A stretch of DNA of 64,000 bases from CAIYRG01 sp964494505 (GTDB lineage: Bacteria > Pseudomonadota > Alphaproteobacteria > Micropepsales > Micropepsaceae), in the NCBI GenBank assembly GCA_964494505.1, contig CAZBRO010000019.1, forward strand, positions 40,860-104,859, read 5' to 3'. The translations under genes were made by a program, and so were the position numbers. Below are positions 17,640 through 25,587 of the stretch, in pieces. The notes beneath the pieces are model-generated. The model was given only the letters and a program-made list of their open reading frames with translations, did not search any database and was not told the origin of the DNA. Within the stretch, counting starts at the first letter, position 1. Each line of letters begins with the position of its first letter.

Positions 17640-18725
17640 TTACTGACTCATCCCCTTGTAGAGCAGCCGCTGCATGCCCGCCGTGGTCTGGGCGATGTAG
17701 ATGTTGCCCTTCGAATCCGTCTGGATGTGATGGCCGGCGCCGAGAATCCCCTGCGGTTGAATCTGGCCCACATAGGTTAGCGTCTTGGGATCGACCACTG
17801 CGATCCCCTTGCCATAGCCGACATAGAGGAATTGCTGGTCCGGCGAGAAGGCGAGATCGAGCGCGAAGGTCTGGTCGCCCTTGGTCAGCTGCTTGATGAA
17901 CTTGCCGCTGGAATCGAACATCTGCACACGGCGGTTTTCGCGGTCGGCGACATAGACCATGCCGTCCTTGGCGACGCGGATCGCGTGCACAATCGAGAAT
18001 TGCGGGCGGCCCGGTTCGGTGAAATCCTCGTGGCGCACGACTTCGCAGGAATCGGAATCTTCCGGCTTGTTGCCGAAGGCGCCCCACATCCGCTTGAACT
18101 TGCCGGTGTCGGCATCCACCACTATCACGCGGTGATTGCCATAACCGTCCGCCACGAACAGTTCATTGGTCTGAGCCACGAATTGCGCATCGGCGGGGCG
18201 GTGGAAATTGGCGGTGTCGGCATTGCCCTTGCTTTGATTGCTCTTGCCGATCTGCATGACGAACCTGCCGTCCTGCGTGAATTTCAGGAGTTGATCGTCC
18301 GCCACGGGCCGCAAGCCGGGAAGCCCGTTGGTGGGACAGGAATTGCCGCCGAGCCACACGAAGCCTTTGGAATCGATCAGAATGCCGTGCTCGCGTTCGG
18401 GCCATTGATAGCCGTTGCCGTCACCGCCCCAGCCGCGGACATAGCTGCCGTCGGGCGCGAAGATGGTGATCGGCGGTGCGGCGTGCGCCTTGTCGTCGCC
18501 TTTGAGCGTGCGCGGGCGCGACAGCACCCAGGCTTCGTCCTTGGCGTCCACGGCGATGCTGGAGATGTCGCCGAATTTCATGCCGGCCGGTTTCTTGGGC
18601 CAATCCTTGTCGACCTCGAACATCGGCATCTTGGCGGCGTGAGCCGGGACGCTCCACGCGCCCTGGGCGCCTGCGAGAATCATCGACGCAGCAAAGATCG
18701 AACGCGCAAAACCGTGGCGAGTCAT
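17640..18725 (-). CDS. Exported NHL-repeat protein, peptidyl-alpha-hydroxyglycine lyase-like
   Basis: 361 aa; start ATG 18725 after GGGAGGGAG. A signal peptide ends near VPAHAAK. Six-bladed NHL propeller with strong blades: REHGILIDSKGFVWLG, NELFVADGYGNHRVIVVDADTGK, VHAIRVAKDGMVYVADRENRRVQMFDSSGKFI. The NHL layout with His-containing loops resembles the amidating lyase (PAL) family of propellers, but catalytic identity is not established. It begins 77 bases after the GST stop on the same strand, and is similar in kind to the NHL protein at 6416-7477. Confidence 0.8.
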   Translation of the reverse strand: MTRHGFARSIFAASMILAGAQGAWSVPAHAAKMPMFEVDKDWPKKPAGMKFGDISSIAVDAKDEAWVLSRPRTLKGDDKAHAAPPITIFAPDGSYVRGWGGDGNGYQWPEREHGILIDSKGFVWLGGNSCPTNGLPGLRPVADDQLLKFTQDGRFVMQIGKSNQSKGNADTANFHRPADAQFVAQTNELFVADGYGNHRVIVVDADTGKFKRMWGAFGNKPEDSDSCEVVRHEDFTEPGRPQFSIVHAIRVAKDGMVYVADRENRRVQMFDSSGKFIKQLTKGDQTFALDLAFSPDQQFLYVGYGKGIAVVDPKTLTYVGQIQPQGILGAGHHIQTDSKGNIYIAQTTAGMQRLLYKGMSQ

Positions 18726-18802
18726 GGCTCCCTCCCGAGCATGGCTTTTCTGCCGTTTAGAATGCTCCGTTCCCGCGCTTTCGGCAATTGGGGGCGCGGC
18801 TT

Positions 18803-19459
18803 CTAAGCCGTCTCGGCTGCTTCGGCTTTGGCCGCCTTTTCCCATTCGCGCATGGGGGAAAGTGCGAGGATGCGCTGGGCATAGGCCTGCGCCACAGGCG
18901 GCAAATGGATGCCGTAGGTCTCGAAGCGCGTCACCACGGGCGCGTAGAACGCATCCGCGTTGGAGAAATTCCCGAACAGGAACCCGCCGTCGGCGCCATG
19001 GCGGGCAAGCGCCGATTCCCAGATCGCGACGATTCGCGCGATCTGGGCCTGCACCGCATCGTCCAATGCGGGAGTGGGATGGCGCGCGGCGATCTCCATC
19101 GACAGCACATTGCGGACATCGGGAAAGCCCGCGTGCATTTCCGCGCAGACGCTGCGCGCTTCGGCGCGGGCGGACGCATCGCGCGGCCACAGGAGCGCAT
19201 CGGGATGGCGCTCGGCCAGCGTCTCGCAGATGGCCAGGCTGTCCCAGACCGTTTGCGCCTGCCCATCTTCCTCGATTCTCAGCGCCGGCACCTTGCCCGA
19301 TGGCGAGTTCGGCAGGATCTGGCCCTTGGTTTCCGGGCGGCGCAGCCGGATCAGCACCTCCTCGAACGGTAGCTTCGCCATTTTCATCGCGAGCCAGGGC
19401 CGCAAGCTCCAGGACGAGGTGTTCTTGCTGCCGATGGTGAGCCTATAGCGCGCGCTCAT
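18803..19459 (-). CDS. Glutathione S-transferase family protein
   Basis: 218 aa. N-terminal thioredoxin-like domain with TIGSKNTSSWSLRPWLAMK, where the Ser after the first strand is the likely glutathione-activating residue, and the cis-Pro segment SGKVPALRI followed by VWDSLAICETLAERHP (the SNAIL/TRAIL position). A helical C-terminal domain follows with NFSNADAFYAPVV. It probably conjugates or isomerises an electrophile. It starts a two-gene minus-strand unit with the NHL protein. Confidence 0.88.
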   Translation of the reverse strand: MSARYRLTIGSKNTSSWSLRPWLAMKMAKLPFEEVLIRLRRPETKGQILPNSPSGKVPALRIEEDGQAQTVWDSLAICETLAERHPDALLWPRDASARAEARSVCAEMHAGFPDVRNVLSMEIAARHPTPALDDAVQAQIARIVAIWESALARHGADGGFLFGNFSNADAFYAPVVTRFETYGIHLPPVAQAYAQRILALSPMREWEKAAKAEAAETA

Positions 19460-19478
19460 GGTCAGGCTTCCTTCACAC

Positions 19479-19537
19479 CCTTCGATGGGCCCAGGGTGAG
19501 GTGATGGGTGCGGTCCTCATCCTGAACTTGCCGAAGG
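19479..19537. repeat. REP-like inverted repeat
   Basis: Imperfect arms CCTTCG...CAGGGTGAGG (19479-19501) and CCTCATCCTGAA...CGAAGG (19515-19537). The motif CCTCATCCTGAACTTG...CGAAGG is typical of dispersed intergenic palindromes in alphaproteobacteria. It sits between the divergent GST and aminopeptidase genes. Confidence 0.55.
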
Positions 19538-19606
19538 ACGAGGGGCTGATTGCGGAGCCCTCTTAGCATTCCTATAAGGGCGGCTCCAAAACCGCCATGA
19601 GGTTCC

Positions 19607-21001
19607 ATGCTTAGCGTTTTCGCAACCACAGCCGAAGCGGTGGCCGCCAAGCCGATCACGCTCCATGCGGTGCTGCCGAAGGAACTGGAACGCTTCCTCT
19701 CCGAACGCACGGCCACCGAGGCCCGCTGGCTGCGGGCAACCGGCTTCGGCGCGAAGGACGGCGAACTGGCCCTGGTTCCGGGGCCGGACGGCGCGCTCGG
19801 CTCGGCGGTGCTGGGCTTGGGCGCGGGCCGCGACCCCCATGCGCTGGCCCTCTTTTCCGAGCGCCTGCCGCCGGGGCTGTATCGGCTGGGTCAGGTGCCG
19901 TCTTCCTATGCCGGGGCGCGCGCGGCCTATGCCTGGGCGATCGGCGGCTACAAATTCGACCGCTATCGCCGGAAGAAGGCGGGGAAGGAGCACCCTCGCC
20001 TGGTGCTCCCCGAGGGCGTGGACGGCGAAGCCGCCTCGCGCATCGCCGAAGGGGTGTTCCTGGCGCGTGATCTCATCAACACGCCCTCCAACGACATGGG
20101 GCCCGACGAGCTGGAACAGGCGGCCCGCACGCTCGCCGACCGCTTCGGCGCGCGTATCAAGGTCACGACAGGCGATGCGCTGCTCGCCGCCAATTATCCG
20201 ATGATCCACACGGTGGGCCGGGCCAGCGACCGCAAGCCCCGGCTGATCGACATCGTGTGGGGAGACAATTCCCATCCCAAGGTGACTTTGGTCGGCAAGG
20301 GTGTGTGCTTCGATACCGGCGGGCTCGATCTGAAGAACGCGTCGGGCATGGCCACCATGAAAAAGGACATGGGCGGAGCGGCCTGCGTGCTCGGCCTGGC
20401 ACAGATGATCATGGACGCGAAGCTGCCCGTTCGCCTGCGCGTGATGGTGCCCGCGGTCGAGAACAGCGTCTCGGGTTCGGCCTATCGCCCGGGCGATGTG
20501 ATCCCGAGCCGCAAGGGCCTCTTCGTGGAAATCGGCAACACCGACGCCGAAGGCCGTCTTGTGCTCGCCGATGCGCTCGCGGACGCGGATACGGAAAAGC
20601 CCGATCTGATGTTCTGTCTCGCGACCTTGACGGGGGCTGCGCGTTCGGCGACCGGGATGGAGCTGCCGCCCTTCTTCACCGATGACGAAGCGCTGGCGGC
20701 CGACCTTTCCCGCCACGGCACCGAGGAGCACGATCCCGTGTGGCGGCTGCCTTTGTGGCGGTCCTATGAACCTACCGTGGACAGCCATATCGCCGACATC
20801 AACAACGCGCCGGATTATCCGCTGGCCGGGGCGATCACGGCCGCTCTCTTCCTCGGGCGCTTCGTGGAAAAGACCCAAACCTGGGCCCATTTCGACATCC
20901 CCGCCTGGATCGACCGCCCCAAGCCCGGCCGCCGCAAAGGCGCGGAAGCCAACGCCATCCGCGCCATGTTCGCGGTCACGGCCGCGCGCTATTCGAGGTA
21001 G
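19607..21001 (+). CDS. Leucyl aminopeptidase family (M17) metallopeptidase
   Basis: 464 aa. C-terminal catalytic domain has the M17 landmarks: VGKGVCFDTGGLDLK (metal and substrate Lys/Asp), MKKDMGGAA, and the signature NTDAEGRLVLADAL with the bimetal Asp and Glu and the bicarbonate-site Arg. The N-terminal domain is divergent, as in M17 members lacking the classical PepA DNA-binding region. It removes N-terminal residues from peptides in the cytoplasm. The NlpC/P60 gene follows after 4 bases, suggesting joint peptide or muropeptide turnover. Confidence 0.9.
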   Translation: MLSVFATTAEAVAAKPITLHAVLPKELERFLSERTATEARWLRATGFGAKDGELALVPGPDGALGSAVLGLGAGRDPHALALFSERLPPGLYRLGQVPSSYAGARAAYAWAIGGYKFDRYRRKKAGKEHPRLVLPEGVDGEAASRIAEGVFLARDLINTPSNDMGPDELEQAARTLADRFGARIKVTTGDALLAANYPMIHTVGRASDRKPRLIDIVWGDNSHPKVTLVGKGVCFDTGGLDLKNASGMATMKKDMGGAACVLGLAQMIMDAKLPVRLRVMVPAVENSVSGSAYRPGDVIPSRKGLFVEIGNTDAEGRLVLADALADADTEKPDLMFCLATLTGAARSATGMELPPFFTDDEALAADLSRHGTEEHDPVWRLPLWRSYEPTVDSHIADINNAPDYPLAGAITAALFLGRFVEKTQTWAHFDIPAWIDRPKPGRRKGAEANAIRAMFAVTAARYSR

Positions 21002-21005
21002 CCCG

Positions 21006-21842
21006 GTGGACATCGACAAGCGCGTCACGCCCGCCCGGCTCGACATCGCGGCCGCCCACCTCAAAGGCAAGGTCAATTCGAAGGCCTATGTCGAAGGGCG
21101 GACCGTTCAGGTGGCGCGCGGGGTGATCGGCCTGCACGGCGCGCCCACCGATACATCGGCGCTCCGCTCGCAGCTTCTCTTCGGCGAACGCTTCACCGTC
21201 TACGACGAGAAATACGGCTGGGTGTGGGGCCAGTCGGCGCTCGACGATTATGTTGGCTATGCGCGGGCCGATTGCTTTGGCCCGGAAGCAGCCCCGACCC
21301 ATCGCGTGGTTTCGCTCGCCACCCCGTCGCTCGCCGCCCCCGACGTGAAAAAGGGCGCGCGCGACCTGCTGCCGATGAATGCGAAAGTCGCGGTCGCCGC
21401 CGACGAGGGGCGGTTCCTGCGGCTGGTCAACGGCGCTTACGTCTTCGCCGGCCATCTGGCGCCGCTCGATGGGCCCGCGCCCGACTGGGTGAGCATGGCG
21501 AAGGCGTTCGTCGGCGTGCCCTATCTCTGGGGCGGCAAGACGGCGGCCGGGATCGATTGCTCGGGTCTGGTGCAGACGGCGCTGGAGGCGGGCGGCATCA
21601 AGGCTCCGCGCGACACCGACATGATCGAGAACGCGCTCGGGACGGCGATCCCGGCCGACGCCCCGCTCCGGCGGGGCGACCTGGTCTTCTGGAAGGGCCA
21701 TGTCGGGGCGATGCTGGACGGGGAACGCCTCATCCATGCCAACGGCCATTTCATGCAGGTGACGGTCGAGCCGCTGGCCGATGTCCGCGAGCGCACGCTT
21801 GCGAACGAGACCCTGCCGATCCGGACGATCAAGCGCCTGTGA
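21006..21842 (+). CDS. NlpC/P60-family cysteine peptidase with N-terminal SH3-like domains
   Basis: 278 aa from GTG 21006, chosen because GAGG lies 7 bases upstream and the start is 4 bases after the M17 stop. Residues ~30-180 look like two SH3b-type modules (LRSQLLFGERFTVYDEKYGWVWG is the first). The peptidase domain has the catalytic Cys in AGIDCSGLVQ, the His in GHVGAMLDG and a polar third residue near HANGHFM. This resembles dipeptidyl-peptidase VI types that cleave gamma-D-Glu-diamino acid bonds. No signal peptide is seen, so it may act on recycled wall peptides in the cytoplasm. Confidence 0.87.
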   Translation: MDIDKRVTPARLDIAAAHLKGKVNSKAYVEGRTVQVARGVIGLHGAPTDTSALRSQLLFGERFTVYDEKYGWVWGQSALDDYVGYARADCFGPEAAPTHRVVSLATPSLAAPDVKKGARDLLPMNAKVAVAADEGRFLRLVNGAYVFAGHLAPLDGPAPDWVSMAKAFVGVPYLWGGKTAAGIDCSGLVQTALEAGGIKAPRDTDMIENALGTAIPADAPLRRGDLVFWKGHVGAMLDGERLIHANGHFMQVTVEPLADVRERTLANETLPIRTIKRL

Positions 21843-21902
21843 AACCTGTCATCCCGGCCAGCGTACCCCGGCGTTCAGCCGGTGAAGCGCGAGACGTGGG
21901 CG

Positions 21903-22436
21903 CTATTGCAGCGGGGCGGGCGTGTCGGCCTGCATGCGCAGGAAGGCGATCACGTTCAGCCGGTCCTGGCCGCGCGGGAGCCCGGCGAAACCCATCTTGG
22001 TTCCCGGAACGAAAGCCGCCGGCTGGCGCAGGAAATTGAACAGGTCGGCATAGCTCCAGTTTCCGCCCTTGCCCTTCATCGCGGCGGAATAATCGAAGCC
22101 CGGATGGCTCGCTTTGGGGCGGTCCACCACGCCGTAGAGATTGGGCCCGATCTTGTTGGGTCCGCCCTTGGACCAGTCGTGGCAGGCCGCGCAGCGGTCG
22201 GCGATTCCCGCCCCGGCCATGGCATCTGCCATGGGAATGGCGGTGGCGAAATCGGGGGCGGGTTCGGCCGCTGCCGCGGCGGCGGGAGCCGGGGCCGATT
22301 CGGCCTTGGCAACGCCTGGAACCACATAGGCGGTCTTGGCCGGCGGGGGCGCGTTATAGATGAACTGGCTGGCGATATGCACGGCCACCACGAACAACAC
22401 CGCGCCGAGCACGCTGCCCAAAATCCTGTAGTCCAT
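21903..22436 (-). CDS. Membrane-anchored class I cytochrome c (CycM/c552-like)
   Basis: 177 aa from ATG 22436 with GGAG 8 bases upstream. An uncleaved N-terminal helix (ILGSVLGAVLFVVAVHIA) is followed by an Ala/Pro-rich linker and a cytochrome domain with CAACH and the axial Met in GTKMGFAGLP. This arrangement matches the alphaproteobacterial membrane cytochrome that shuttles electrons between the bc1 complex and terminal oxidases. It is divergent from kdsB. Confidence 0.87.
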   Translation of the reverse strand: MDYRILGSVLGAVLFVVAVHIASQFIYNAPPPAKTAYVVPGVAKAESAPAPAAAAAAEPAPDFATAIPMADAMAGAGIADRCAACHDWSKGGPNKIGPNLYGVVDRPKASHPGFDYSAAMKGKGGNWSYADLFNFLRQPAAFVPGTKMGFAGLPRGQDRLNVIAFLRMQADTPAPLQ

Positions 22437-22579
22437 CCGCTTGGCTCCGAGAAAGGCCGGTGATAGGCCGTTTCTACAATGCACCGGTTTAGAAAACGTC
22501 CACGGCGCGTGGCCGGACATTACCCATCGTCCTCGAAGCGTCATTGCGGCGAAGCGTCGCATAAAGCAGGAAACCCAAG

Positions 22580-23308
22580 ATGAATCCCATCGTTCTCATT
22601 CCCGCCCGCATGGCGTCCACGCGTTTGCCGGGCAAGCCGCTCGCCGATATTGGCGGGCAATCGATGATCGAGCGCGTCTGGCGGCAGGCGGAAAAAGCCG
22701 GCATTGGCCCAGTGGTGGTGGCGGCGGCCGACGAAACCATCGTCTCGGCAGTGGAACGGGCCGGCGGCACGGCGGTGCTGACCGATCCCGATCTGCCCTC
22801 GGGGTCGGATCGCGTGCACGAGGCGCTCGCTCAGATCGATCCTGAGCGGCGCTACGATGCGGTGATCAACCTGCAAGGCGATCTGCCCGCGCTCGATCCC
22901 GAAACTGTGCGCATGGTCGCTGCCACGCTCAAGGACAGCGGCGCCGACATCGCTACGCTTGCGGCGGCAATCGTCGAGACGGCCGATAACGACAATCCCC
23001 ATGTGGTGAAGGCCGTGGTGGCGTGGGAGGAAGGCGGCGAACGGGGACGCGCGCTTTATTTCACGCGTGTGCGCGCGCCTTGGGGCGAGGGGCCGCTGTT
23101 CCACCATGTCGGCATCTACGCCTTTACGCGGCACGCGCTCGCGCGCTTCGTCGCGTTGCCGCCATCGCCGCTGGAGCGGCGCGAAAGACTGGAGCAATTG
23201 CGCGCGCTGGAAGCCGGCATGCGCATCGATGTGGCGCGGATTGACGCGGTACCGCTCTCCGTCGACACTCCGGAAGATTTGGAGCGCGCGCGAAAAATCA
23301 TTTCATGA
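22580..23308 (+). CDS. kdsB: 3-deoxy-manno-octulosonate cytidylyltransferase
   Basis: 242 aa, normal length. It activates Kdo with CTP to CMP-Kdo for lipopolysaccharide inner core. The N-terminus IVLIPARMASTRLPGKPLADIGG is diagnostic, followed by SGSDRVHEAL and INLQGDLPALDP (the metal-binding region; most family members read NVQGDEP), and the C-terminal RLEQLRALEAGMRI and SVDTPEDLERAR. The prephenate dehydratase gene follows 10 bases later. Confidence 0.95.
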   Translation: MNPIVLIPARMASTRLPGKPLADIGGQSMIERVWRQAEKAGIGPVVVAAADETIVSAVERAGGTAVLTDPDLPSGSDRVHEALAQIDPERRYDAVINLQGDLPALDPETVRMVAATLKDSGADIATLAAAIVETADNDNPHVVKAVVAWEEGGERGRALYFTRVRAPWGEGPLFHHVGIYAFTRHALARFVALPPSPLERRERLEQLRALEAGMRIDVARIDAVPLSVDTPEDLERARKIIS

Positions 23309-23318
23309 TCGGATTTAC

Positions 23319-24188
23319 ATGAGCGAGATTTCCTTGATCGCAAAGGCCCGCCGCGTCGTCTTCCAGGGCGAGCCGGGCTCCTTTTCCCATGCCGCGGCGC
23401 GCGAGGCGCTGCCCCATTGCGAGGCGGTGGCGGCGGCGACCTTCGAGGACGCGTTCGCCGCCATCCGCGAGGGCAGCGTCGATTTGGGACTCATCCCGAT
23501 CGAGAATTCGCTGCATGGGCGGATCGCCGACATTCATCATCTTCTTCCCGATTCGCCGGTCTATATTCTGGGCGAGCATTTCCACCGCGTGCGGCTTCAG
23601 TTGATGGCGGTTCCGGGCGCGACGCTTTCGACCATCGCTACGGTGGTCAGCCAGGAGCCTGCACTTGGCCAATGCCGCAACGTCGTGCGCGAATTGGGCC
23701 TGAAAAGGCAGCTCTGGGCCGACACCGCGGGTGCGGCGCGTCATGTGGCGGAGACCAAGGACAAGTCGCTTGCCGCGGTCGCCTCGAAATTGGCGGCCGA
23801 AATCCATCATCTGACGGTTCTCAAAGCCGACATCGAGGATGCGAGCCACAATGTCACGCGCTTCCTCATCATGTCGTCCGAGCCGGAAGATGCGGAGCCT
23901 GGCAAGGGCCTCGTGGTCACCAGCTTCATTTTCCGTGTACGGAACGTTCCGGCGTCGCTCTACAAGGCGCTTGGCGGTTTTGCCACCAATGGCGTGAACG
24001 TGACCAAGCTCGAATCCTATCAGCTTGAAGGCTCGTTCAGCGCGACCCAGTTCTACGCCGACATCGAGGGCCATCCCGAAGAACGCAATGTCCAGCTCGC
24101 CCTCGAAGAGCTTCGTTTCTTCACCTCGTCGCTGCGCATTCTGGGCGCCTATGCCGCGCACCCCTTCCGCAAGACGCTGAAGAATTGA
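23319..24188 (+). CDS. pheA: Prephenate dehydratase with ACT regulatory domain
   Basis: 289 aa from ATG 23319, the first start after kdsB. It converts prephenate to phenylpyruvate in phenylalanine biosynthesis. The catalytic domain has FQGEPGSFSHAAA, IPIENSLHGRI and the SHNVTRFLIM segment with the essential Thr-Arg-Phe. The C-terminal ACT domain (LYKALGGFATNGVNVTKLESYQLEG) should give phenylalanine feedback control. No chorismate mutase domain is present, so it is the monofunctional type usual in this class. Confidence 0.93.
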   Translation: MSEISLIAKARRVVFQGEPGSFSHAAAREALPHCEAVAAATFEDAFAAIREGSVDLGLIPIENSLHGRIADIHHLLPDSPVYILGEHFHRVRLQLMAVPGATLSTIATVVSQEPALGQCRNVVRELGLKRQLWADTAGAARHVAETKDKSLAAVASKLAAEIHHLTVLKADIEDASHNVTRFLIMSSEPEDAEPGKGLVVTSFIFRVRNVPASLYKALGGFATNGVNVTKLESYQLEGSFSATQFYADIEGHPEERNVQLALEELRFFTSSLRILGAYAAHPFRKTLKN

Positions 24189-24255
24189 TTCATGTCACCA
24201 CCCTCCCCTTGAGGGTAACGTTACACTTCCCATACCCGGACACAAGGGGTAGTGT

Positions 24256-24329
24256 ATGGAATGATGGCGCGCAATGAGCGCCATCATTCCATTTGCGGAG
24301 TGGTTGGGGCTCGCTCGCTCCCTCCGCAA
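24256..24329 (+). repeat. Two adjacent hairpins in the leader of the DUF3800 gene
   Basis: A perfect 15-bp inverted repeat, ATGGAATGATGGCGC (24256-24270) with GCGCCATCATTCCAT (24278-24292), has a 7-base loop containing an ATG. Immediately next, TTGCGGAG (24293-24300) pairs with CTCCGCAA (24322-24329). A shorter pairing, CCATAC (24230-24235) with GTATGG (24254-24259), overlaps the first. Together they fill the space between the left IS end and the preferred start codon at 24349. Confidence 0.75.
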
Positions 24330-24348
24330 CCATCCGAGGGCCGTCGCT

Positions 24349-25086
24349 GTGCTTGAGGCATATTTCGACGAAAGCGGTACCAGCGGAAAAGAACCCCTAA
24401 CCGTTGTGAGTGGCTTCATCGCCACAGATATGACGTGGCTGGATTTCGATGCTCTGTGGCGTAGTGCGCTGAAGAATGATCTCAAGGAACTGGGACTGGA
24501 CTGGTTCCATATGGTGGAGTGCGAGAATGGCACCGAGCGGTTTTCCAAGTGGCTGTTGGAGCCAGAGGTCCGCCGTCGCGCTGCTACGACAATGGCAAAT
24601 GTTATCGTGAAATCTGGGCTGACCGGCTTCTGGTCAAGCGTCGATGTGGAGGACTGGCGAGGACCGCTCGCCGATCAAACTATTAAGAACCGGTACCAGA
24701 GGCCGTATCACTTCTGTTTTGAGGACTGCATTCGTCAGGCGGAGAAGTGGGTATCGGAATTCGCCCCTGGGGAAATGGTGGATTTAATTTTTGCAGAGCA
24801 GCAAGAATACAAGAAGAGGGCGCAAATCATCTACAATGCATATATGGCCGGCAAGGCGAAAAGTCCGCTTAAATCTCTTCGTTTCGCACCAATGCAAACA
24901 TGCGCGCCCCTCCAGGCAGCCGACATGGCGGTGTACTCCACCAACAAATCAATGATGGGTGATCTGTACGGAAAAGACACGAGACACCGAATTTATCGGT
25001 CCGCGCTCGACGTTCTTTTCTGGAACGAAGGCTCATTCACCGGCGGACACCATGACGCTCTAAGCTTTCTTTCTGGGAGCGATTGA
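24349..25086 (+). CDS. DUF3800 domain protein, passenger gene of the IS1595 element
   Basis: 245 aa from GTG 24349. I prefer this start because AGGG lies 8 bases upstream and it gives VLEAYFDESG, the usual N-terminal opening of DUF3800; an ATG at 24274 would add 25 residues but lies in the loop of a 15-bp hairpin. Family hallmarks are YFDESG near the N-terminus, an acidic DLIFAEQQEYKKRA segment and the C-terminal QAADMAVYSTNK. The layout resembles RNase H-like folds, but no activity is proven. DUF3800 genes are frequent near mobile and defence loci. It converges on the 50-aa ORF, overlapping it by 27 bases. Confidence 0.85.
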   Translation: MLEAYFDESGTSGKEPLTVVSGFIATDMTWLDFDALWRSALKNDLKELGLDWFHMVECENGTERFSKWLLEPEVRRRAATTMANVIVKSGLTGFWSSVDVEDWRGPLADQTIKNRYQRPYHFCFEDCIRQAEKWVSEFAPGEMVDLIFAEQQEYKKRAQIIYNAYMAGKAKSPLKSLRFAPMQTCAPLQAADMAVYSTNKSMMGDLYGKDTRHRIYRSALDVLFWNEGSFTGGHHDALSFLSGSD

Positions 25087-25212
25087 TTTGAGCGCTCGTT
25101 CAAAATCCTTCGGGTCATCGCTTGCCTCAACGGCTTTAGCTGTTTCGAGAAAGCGTTGGTATTCCTCCGGGTCGGAGGTCTTTTTGGGCCTTGGCGATGG
25201 CTTGCGCGGCAT
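25060..25212 (-). CDS. Small basic/acidic protein of the IS1595 element (50 aa)
   Basis: 50 codons from ATG 25212, with AGGG 7 bases upstream, to TAG at 25060. The sequence opens MPRKPSPRPKKTSDPEEYQR and ends in a lysine-rich tail; the middle (FLETAKAVEASDDPKDF) is probably helical. It lies 9 bases after the 87-aa ORF and its 3' end overlaps the convergent DUF3800 gene. No family recognised. Consistent ribosome spacing and position behind the transposase support it being real. Confidence 0.6.
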   Translation of the reverse strand: MPRKPSPRPKKTSDPEEYQRFLETAKAVEASDDPKDFERALKSIAPRKKA

Positions 25213-25221
25213 GGAGGCACC

Positions 25222-25485
25222 CTATGATTTTTGACTTTCTGGAAGAAATTTTTTCGCAGCCGACAACAGGCGAAGCACTTCTTGCCCATATTCTGCGGAG
25301 GCTGCATCGGATAGAGCGGCATCTAAACCTGGAATCACCATGCTCTGAAGTTCGGCCTTATGTTTTTCAATCATCTGGTCGAGCGCATCAGAATGCCTCA
25401 CCCGATCTGCTAGAAGTGTGCAAACCAGATATTCAATGGCTTGCAGCCGAGCCTCAAGCTCAATCTGATCCTGAGAAAGCGCCAT
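25222..25485 (-). CDS. Small hypothetical protein of the IS1595 element (87 aa)
   Basis: 87 aa, ATG 25485 to TAG 25222. Predicted largely helical: IELEARLQAIEYLVCTLLAD, then ALDQMIEKHKAELQSM with coiled-coil character. No family recognised. It follows the 29-aa ORF by 12 bases on the same strand as the transposase, so it is probably co-transcribed. Its residue composition (acidic, few Arg/Pro/Gly) is unlike a shadow frame, unlike the overlapping plus-strand frame at 25191-25487. Confidence 0.6.
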   Translation of the reverse strand: MALSQDQIELEARLQAIEYLVCTLLADRVRHSDALDQMIEKHKAELQSMVIPGLDAALSDAASAEYGQEVLRLLSAAKKFLPESQKS

Positions 25486-25497
25486 AATGCGTCGTCC

Positions 25498-25587
25498 CTA
25501 TCCAAACTTTTCAAGCCAATATGCCGCCAATTCTTCGATGGTTTGGAACCTGGGCCGCTTCTTCGGCTTAGCGACTAACTGTTTCAT
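25498..25587 (-). CDS. Very small ORF overlapping the transposase 3' end (29 aa)
   Basis: ATG 25587 lies inside the last codons of the transposase in another frame; the ORF runs to TAG at 25498. The product begins MKQLVAKPKKRPRFQTIEEL and ends YWLEKFG: a basic head followed by an amphipathic helix. Translational coupling with the transposase is plausible. It could also be a spacer by chance; evidence is only position and composition. Confidence 0.4.
   Translation of the reverse strand: MKQLVAKPKKRPRFQTIEELAAYWLEKFG

Noticed and set aside
19517..21076. A 519-codon minus-strand frame across the M17 aminopeptidase
   Set aside because: Shadow of a gene with a complete M17 signature.
24274..24348. 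ATG 24274 as the start of the DUF3800 protein
   Set aside because: It sits in the loop of a 15-bp hairpin with no ribosome site, and it adds residues not typical of the family; GTG 24349 fits better.
25191..25487. A 98-codon plus-strand frame inside the IS element
   Set aside because: It is antisense to the 87-aa minus-strand ORF, which has better composition, spacing and operon position.
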